DNA of 64,000 nt from Zygnema cylindricum. Lineage: Eukaryota > Streptophyta > Zygnematophyceae > Zygnematales > Zygnemataceae. The notes beneath the pieces are model-generated. The model saw only the letters and a program-made list of their open reading frames with translations. It was not told the DNA's origin and did not search any database. Every line of letters starts with the position of its first letter. Within the stretch, counting starts at the first letter, position 1. Below, one piece after another: positions 57,717-64,000 of the stretch. Both the position numbers and the translations under genes were made by a program. Where the stretch lies: contig JBBHKE010000077.1 of assembly GCA_037447655.1 (NCBI GenBank), positions 1-64,000 of the forward strand. Reading direction: 5' to 3'.

Positions 57717-58139
57717 CAAGACCCTTGTGCACTCAAAAAGATTTCAATCCCATATAAACTAACTTGATAAGCTTGTGTTGTGTTTGGGTTACGTTGATTT
57801 TATGTATATCAGATGATTCGTGCTAGATCAGACACCCTATATTGTGAGGGAATTTTTATTCTTATTTTGCTATTGTCATCTTCTAAATGAACATTATTTT
57901 GACAGTTTCCAAATGCGAGCCTTGAGACAATACTCATAAAATTTGGAAAATTCCCTTACGCTAAAAAAACATTGAAAAGAAAAAAATTATGAAGAAAAAA
58001 AAAAAAATTAAAAGAAAATAATAAGACAAACCTTAAAATATTTAATTTAAAAGAGTTGAGATGAAAGAAAAACATGTAAAGGAATAAATAAGATGAAAAA
58101 AATAAGAAAAAGAAAGCAAAAATGAAAATACAAAACTAT
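57717..58139. other. Unassigned, partly A-rich spacer
   Basis: No gene seen. 57955-58130 is A-rich (AAGAAAAAA words). This is the only stretch right of 12 kb without clear element sequence. Confidence 0.5.
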
Positions 58140-58250
58140 AAGTTTAGGGTAAGGTTGTAAGATTTAAGGTCAGGTTGTACGATTTAGGGTTACGTTGTAG
58201 GATTTAGGGTTAGGCTGTATGATTTAGGGTTAACTTGTACGATTTGTTGA
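58140..58250 (+). repeat. 20-bp minisatellite with TTTAGGG core
   Basis: About five units of GATTTAGGGTTAGGTTGTAC type. TTTAGGGTTA includes the plant telomere heptamer. Ends four bases before the J LTR. Confidence 0.9.
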
Positions 58251-58425
58251 AATAATTAGTTTTATTGTATTTTCTAGGTCTAAATTAATTAGTGGAAAAC
58301 ATACAAAAGAAAATGTAGGCAGCTTGCCTCCATCTCTTCTCTCTTGTCCCCATACTTGTTGTAGTCACTGAAGGAGAGAGAGAGCGATGGAGCCATGGCT
58401 GCCTCAGCTCCATGGGAAGGACTAA

Positions 58426-58445
58426 AGAGTGACTTAAGTCACTCT
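58426..58445. repeat. 20-bp perfect palindrome in J LTR
   Basis: AGAGTGACTTAAGTCACTCT, repeated at 63813-63832 and imperfectly at 31965-31984 and about 8370. It contains TGACTTAAGTCA, bZIP-like half-sites. Confidence 0.9.
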
Positions 58446-58449
58446 CAAC

Positions 58450-58519
58450 AAAAGGTTGAGTCCGGCAGGACTCGAATCCCTGATCGGTAGAGCGCGGCGT
58501 AGCCGTTAGCTCTAACCAG
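58450..58519 (-). other. tRNA-like module in J 5' LTR (antisense)
   Basis: Minus strand: CTGGTTAGAGCTAAC (58505-58519), GATTCGAGTCC (58468-58478), TTTT (58450-58453). Confidence 0.55.
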
Positions 58520-58905
58520 TCTGTCCTAGAAGTGCGTTAGGAGATATAGGGTTTGATTAGTATTTAAACTATTCTACTATACAGAAATCGTTTATTTGTA
58601 AATCTTTACGGCTTGCATAGATAAAGTTTGATAAAGTACAAAGTACTATACTAATTGGAAACGCATATCGCACATTTTGTTTCGACATCGAAACGAATAT
58701 CGCGCAAGTATTTATTACGGCTGAAATTACATTTCGCGTTAAATCTGACAGGCACATCATCGCCGAAATCTCGAAATGGTAACTTTGGCATTTAGTGACG
58801 TGGCATGACTTAGCGCCACGTGGAGAGACGACATTTGGTCGCAAGAATTCCGAAGAACGTACGCACGAGTGGAAAATGGACACGCGTCCGCCTAATGGCC
58901 TTGTC

Positions 58906-58979
58906 GTACAGAGGCCGTACAGAAAGTACATCGGCAGTAGTGCTTTCTGGTACTGTACAGTGTTCTGATTGGTTCGTAC
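58906..58979 (+). promoter_or_regulatory. Phased GTAC cluster in J 5' LTR
   Basis: Six GTAC cores at 58906, 58917, 58926, 58950, 58955 and 58976. The first three have the same 11- and 9-bp spacing as in element A of another family. Confidence 0.55.
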
Positions 58980-59259
58980 ATGCAGTAAATAGAGGCTGTG
59001 AGAGGAACTAGGAAAAACTAGGACTTAGGAAAAATCAGGAAGATAGACCTCTCTCTCTTTGAGAGTTTGAATAAATTAACATCTTTGCCAACATATAACT
59101 TATCGCCTGGTTGGGCGTTTTCAGACATTTCTTTTTCTACAAACTCAAGGGAGTCCATGCTGCACAAAAGTGCAATCAGATTGTCTGCTTGTCTGCTTGG
59201 GTAGCAGTGGTTGCCATTGAAAGTGGGTTAGTTAATAACTATCTAGAGGCTTCTTGTAT

Positions 59260-60380
59260 TCTGTAATTAAATAGAGGACACAGAATTGCAGGATATGGGC
59301 CCACCCTCTAGGGTGCCCACCTTCAATGGATCAAGGTTCATCTATTGGGAAGCCATGATGATGGGAGCTTTGTGCAAAAAATGATACTGGGGTATCGTCA
59401 GTGGACAAGTGAATCGTCCACCTTCAAAAACTCCACCAAGATTTAGAGGAGTAAGGTTTCCTATAGCTACGACTTCCTCAGCGGAGGAGGCAGATGATAG
59501 GGACAGCAGTGTGTCCGAAAAGGGGAAAGGGAAGGAGACACCCCTCACTCCTATTGCCACAGTATCGGTAGTGGCGACCGTGAAGACTGTGGATAACGAT
59601 ACTCAAGTGTGGGAGGATGTAAACATGGCTGCCAAGAACTTCATTCTGAGGCACCTCACTCAAGCTTTGGCCACCCCTCATCTTCACATTTACAATGCCG
59701 AGGAGTTGTGGATGAGTTTGGTGGAGATCTATAGAGCACGAACTATTCAGGAGCTCCAGTTGGCTAAGCAAAAACTAGTGAGTTACACTTACAAAGGAGG
59801 AAAGATGTTAGATTACTGTAATGATCTTTCTTATTTGCATATGGAGATGGAAAGTAATGGGTGGACAAGCACAATGAAAATGAAAGTTATCATTCTTATC
59901 ATGAAGTTAGCAAATGAGTTTGAGAACATAGTGTACCGAGTACACGAAATGCTTGATAGTTCATGGAAATGGAACACAGTGGTTAAAATGATACTTGTGC
60001 AGGAAACCACAATGGAGATTAGGAGAGGAGGAAAGAGCATTCAAGCTCTAACAATAGGAGGGGACCGATGGGGGAAGGAACCAAAGAAACCTTATAGAGG
60101 GGAAAGAGATAATTCTAGGGGACTGAGGCCCCCAAAGGGTCTTTGTCATTTTTGCAAAAAGTCGGGACACTTCATCGCAGATTGTGTTAAGCTGTCGGAG
60201 CTGAGGCTTTAAGAGAACCATGGAGTGGGTTCTTCCGGAGGGAAGAAAAAGGCATTTGTGGTTACTAAAGTGACAGGAGAAAGCGAGGATGAGTCCTCTA
60301 AGGAGGATGGGGAGCTTCTTCTTGACGAGAGTATGGAGGAGAAAGAGATTCCTCAGAGACAGAAGTGTGAGCTTTGAGCA
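59260..60380 (+). pseudogene. J gag
   Basis: LTR-derived EDTELQDMGPPSRVPTFNG (start codon now ATA), a stop after GALCKK, then open 59409-60212: FILRHLTQALATPHLHIY, MLDYCNDLSYLHMEMES and knuckle CHFCKKSGHFIADC (about 60148). Stops at 60210 and beyond. Confidence 0.88.
59291..59303 (+). other. J primer-binding site
   Basis: GGATATGGGCCCA, one base off GGTTATGGGCCCA. Confidence 0.8.
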
Positions 60381-63300
60381 ATTTGGGAAGCTCCACAAGA
60401 AGGATGGATCATCGACTCAGGTGCATCCATGCATATGTGTCGTGATAAAGAACTCTTCACTAAGCTAAGAAAGATCCCTACTGTAGAGATAGAGTATGGG
60501 GATGGGAGAGTAGTTACTACAGATCTAGTGGGATCAATAGATCTGTAAGTCTTAGTGGAGGGTAAGACTTCTATACTTACATTCTCAGAGGTACTCTACA
60601 TTCCTCAGCTGAGTAAAAATCTTGTCTCTACGTCTGTGTTAGATGACAAAGAGTTTGATACCTTCACCAGAAAAGGAGACTTTACAGCTAAGTATGGGGA
60701 TGAAGTTTACTTCACGGCAAATAAGGGTAGCCAAGGAATGTTCAGGCTTAACCTGAGTAATGAAAAGAAGAATGCTTACTATGTTGGTCTTCCTAAGGTG
60801 ATGATTTGGCATAAGCGGTTGGGGCATGTGCATTTTGAAAGGTTGAGGGAAATGAAAAAGCTTGGGGTAGTAGATGGCATTCAGTTTGGGGATAATTAAA
60901 TGATGGATGATTGTAGTGGTTGTGCTTAAGGTCAGGCTCACAGACTTCCCTTTCCCAAAGCCGCCATATATAGAGGTGAGAAAGTGTTAGATTTGGTCCA
61001 CACAGATATTTGGGGACCCGCAAAAGTACCTTCAATTGGAGGAAAGAGGCTTATCATGACAATAACCGATGACTTGTCTAGATACTTTAGAGTCTTCTTT
61101 CTGAAAGCAAAGTCTTAAGCATGAATTTACTTCAAAGAATATAAAGCTTGGAGTGAGAAGTTGCATGAAACCCCCATTAAGAGGATAAGGAGTGATAATA
61201 GGGGGGAATATACCTCTAACCAGTTTGAGGAATATCAAAGAGATGAGGGAGTGCAGCACCAGAAAACTGTACCATATAACCCGAAACAAAATAGGGTAGC
61301 TGAGAGGTTTAATCGAACACTAGGAGATAGTGTATGCAGTATGTTGGCAAATAAGAAAATAGGAAAGAGATTTTGGGCAGAAGCAATGAACTGTGCCAAC
61401 AACATTTAAAATAGAGTCCTTCCATCAGTTGTAAAGGGAGTGACACCTTATAAGAGATGGGTTGGAAGGAAACCAGATATCTCACACCTTAAAGTATTCG
61501 GTAGCCAAGTTTACAGTCTTGACACGGATAGGAAAAACTGGAAACTAGATGCTAAGGGAAAACCTGGATACTTTGTGGGATATGATCAGGATGTTAAAGG
61601 ATATAGAGTCTATGACTTAGCAAAGAAATATAGCATTCTGGTTAAACACTTAGTTGTCATGGATGAAGGAAAGTCATTAGACCCCTTCAAATATACAAAG
61701 AAGATAAGAATCAGATTTGAGTCCAAAAGTGAGGAGAACTCTGTCGTTTCGAAAGGGACATGAGCGAAACCGTGATTACAGATTCAAGGGAGATCCAAGA
61801 TACAGGAGACTCACCGGAAACCTCACATACTCCTATGGACTTCGAGGAGAAAGAAGAAGCAGGAAAAGAACCGGTTTCCATGGACAGTGGAGCAGATGGA
61901 ACAGTGAGAAGAAATCCAAGACTTCCATCCATTCCAGCTTCAGAGATTGAGGGAGGAAAGAGGAGCTGCAAAAGATTAGAGGAAAAACAAGTCACTCATA
62001 AGGGAACTAAGGTATCTCACCTTGATGAGCCTCAGTCTTACTCGGAGGCAGTGAATAGTCCAGAGAAAAAAAGATGGATTAGAGCCATAAATGATGAGAT
62101 GGCTTCAATCATGGAACGAAATACTAGGGAACTAGCGGATTGTCCTCTAGACAAAAATCCTATTGGGTGTAAATGGGTATTTAAACTAAAATTGAACCCA
62201 GATAATACCATTGAGAGATATAAGGCTCGATTGGTAGCGAAAGAGTTCACCCAAAAGGAGGGGATTGACTTTGAGGAGACCTTTGCTCCAGTTTTTCGGT
62301 TCCCATCACTAAAGATTCTCCTCAATCTGGCAGCAGCGGAAGACATGGAAATACACCAGATGGACATTAAGACTGCTTTTCTTAATGGTGAGTTAGAGGA
62401 AGAAATTTTCATGATACAACCCGAGGTGTTCGTGGAAGAAGGAGAAGAGAGCAAAGTCTGTAGGCTCATAAAGTCCTTATATGGACTGAAGCAGGCTCTC
62501 CGACAGTGGAATAAGAAACTAGATGAGTTTCTTACCGGTTTGGGATATATTTGTATCAGCTCTGACCATTCTATCTATATGTTTGAAGATGAGAATGGTG
62601 TCATTTTTATTGCAATTTATGTGGATGATTTGCTTATGTTGAGTAAATCTTTCGAAAAGATCAATAAGTTAAAGAAAGATCTTAGAAGCTGATTTGATAT
62701 GAAGGATTTAGGGAAGGCAAGATATATTTTGGGGATTCAAATGGAGAGAGATAGGGGGAAAAGGATTATCAGACTTACTCAGAAAGAAGCAATAGGTAAT
62801 ATGCTTGAGAAATTCAAGATGGAAAATGCTAACAGTTGTACGACTCCCATGGACTTGAAAAAGTAAGTGATGGGAGTGTAGAAGGAGGAGTGATGATCTT
62901 AGATGATCAGATGAGTCCAGATGAGAGAGAATTTATGAAGTCTATTCCTTATAGATAGGTCGTAGAAAGTTTAATCCATTTTATTAATTGTACCAAGCCG
63001 GACATAGCGGCTGCAGTTGGAGTACTCAGTAGGATTCTTAATGATCTTAGGAAGAGAGACTGGGAGGCAGCCAAGTGAGTCATGAGATATTTGGTGGGAA
63101 CTAGAGAGTTATGGTTGCATTTAGGAGAGGAGCACACTGACGTCACTACTTGGAGTGACGCGGGTTATGGGGACGCACCTTTGAGACGATGCACTTCTGG
63201 GTATGTGTTGTATGTTGGGGAAGGTGCATTGCTGTTGGAGCAGTAAGCAACAAAAGGTGGTTGCTCAGTCCACTATGGAGGCTGAGTACATGGCCTCTTG

Positions 63301-63618
63301 TTCTGCTGTGAAAGAGATGATGTGGGTCAAGTCCTTGCTGCAAGAATTGGGGTATATAAAGGAGGGAGTGCATGAAGTGTTTTGTGATAATCAAGCGGCC
63401 ATAGCAATTGCAGCCAATCCAAAAAATCATTTTAAGGATAAACATATGGACATAAGATTAAGTTTTGTAAGAGTTTTATAAAGAATAAAATAGTGAATCT
63501 TGTATATAGATCTAATGAGGAAATTGCGGCTGACATGATGACCAAACCTGTGCCCTCTCCAAAGTTAAGATATTGCAGAGAAAAGTGTGGATTAAAAGAA
63601 AAGTTAAAATTAGACTAG
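60381..63618 (+). pseudogene. J pol
   Basis: Protease WIIDSGASMHMC (about 60405). GAG-pre-integrase WHKRLGHVHFERL. Integrase HTDIWGP, RSDNRGEYT, NRVAERFNR. RT HQMDIKTAFLNGELEEEIFM and intact YVDD (about 62620). RNase H VAQSTMEAEYMASC and FCDNQAAIAIAANP to TAG at 63618. Numerous stops and shifts. Confidence 0.92.
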
Positions 63619-63631
63619 AAAATAAGGGGAG

Positions 63632-64000
63632 TGTTGAAATAATTAGTTTTATTGTATTTTCTAGGTTTAAATTAATTAGTGGAAAACATACAAAAGAAAA
63701 TGTAGGCAGCTTGCCTCCATCTCTTCTCTCTCGCCCCCATACTTGTTGTAGTCACTGAAGGAGAGAGAGAGCGATGGAGCCATGGTTGCCTCAGCTCCAT
63801 GGGAAGGACTAAAGAGTGACTTAAGTCACTCTCAACAAAAGGTTGAGTCCAGCAGGACTCGAACCCGCGACCGATAGAGCGCGGCGTAGCCGTTAGCTCT
63901 AACTAGTGAGTCCTAGAAGTGCGTTAGGAGATATAGGGTTTGATTAGTATTTAAACTATTCTACTATACAGAAATCATTTAATTGTAAATCTTTACGGCT
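63632..64000 (+). mobile_element. J 3' LTR, cut by the window end
   Basis: First 369 bp of the LTR after AAATAAGGGGAG. Confidence 0.93.
63837..63905 (-). other. tRNA-like module in J 3' LTR (antisense), best copy
   Basis: Minus strand: AGTTAGAGCTAACGG, then GCGGG-TTCGAGT-CCTGC, a complete 5-bp T-stem (one G-T wobble) with 7-nt loop. It includes GGTTCGAGTCC, an exact box B. TTTT at 63837-63840. D-stem CTC/GAG is possible. Confidence 0.6.

Larger units (their letters stand above)
58255..59290 (+). mobile_element. J 5' LTR
   Basis: 1036 bp, TGTTGAAATAATTAG to ACACAGAATTGCA. Confidence 0.93.
58255..64000 (+). mobile_element. Element J: copia family I, runs off the window
   Basis: 5' LTR 58255-59290, PBS 59291-59303, gag, pol, polypurine tract, 3' LTR from 63632. 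The 369 bp of 3' LTR visible differ from the 5' LTR at about fifteen sites by eye. Confidence 0.95.

Overview
This window is nuclear DNA of a streptophyte (a land plant or a close algal relative). The evidence is a split gene at the left edge whose four visible exons join in frame to give the C-terminal part of a FREE1-like FYVE protein, a plant ESCRT-associated family. TTTAGGG-like repeats fit the same assignment. No bacterial gene, CRISPR array, rRNA gene or intact tRNA gene was seen. The species was not identified.

Layout. 1-4540: CT-rich satellite, then the 3' exons of the FREE1-like gene (759-869, 2249-2371, 3326-3667, 4426-4500), all separated by phase-0 introns. 4541-7560: AT-rich spacer, a pair of ~210-bp direct repeats, and a decayed minus-strand reading frame that ends in a complete C4HC3 PHD finger. 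7560-64000: almost entirely LTR retrotransposons, nested and in both orientations. Letters are mine: Ty1/copia elements H (13936-21092, -), G (21093-23404, +), F (23405-31256, -, split by A), A (23909-30119, +), E (31257-32790, +), C2 (33446-34934, -), B (36525-43710, -), C (44367-50068, -), D1/D2/D3 (50461-54050, +), K (54051-57716, +) and J (58255 to beyond 64000, +). A Ty3/gypsy element Y (+) starts near 35425 and is split by B and C. Target-site duplications of 5 bp support A (TCATC), B (AAGAA), C (TGGAG) and a solo LTR inside H (TGCAG). All coding regions carry stops or frameshifts. A (one frameshift, one stop) and C are the least damaged.

How the parts work together. The copia elements have the order gag, protease, integrase, RT, RNase H, with a CCHC knuckle where preserved. 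They share three unusual traits. (1) Their primer site is GGTTATGGGCCCA, matching the anticodon region of initiator tRNA-Met as in Drosophila copia, while the gypsy element has the ordinary 3'-end site. (2) The Gag start codon lies inside the LTR and Gag is read through the primer site, giving the constant MGPP segment. (3) In three LTR families the U3 region holds an antisense tRNA-like module (D-arm-like block, box-B-like T-arm, T-run) and a phased GTAC cluster upstream of the TATA box.

The strongest candidates for something undescribed are the antisense tRNA-like module in the LTRs, the GTAC array with conserved 11/9-bp spacing, the LTR-encoded Gag N-terminus, and the rearranged element B, which looks like a fossil of a failed first strand transfer.
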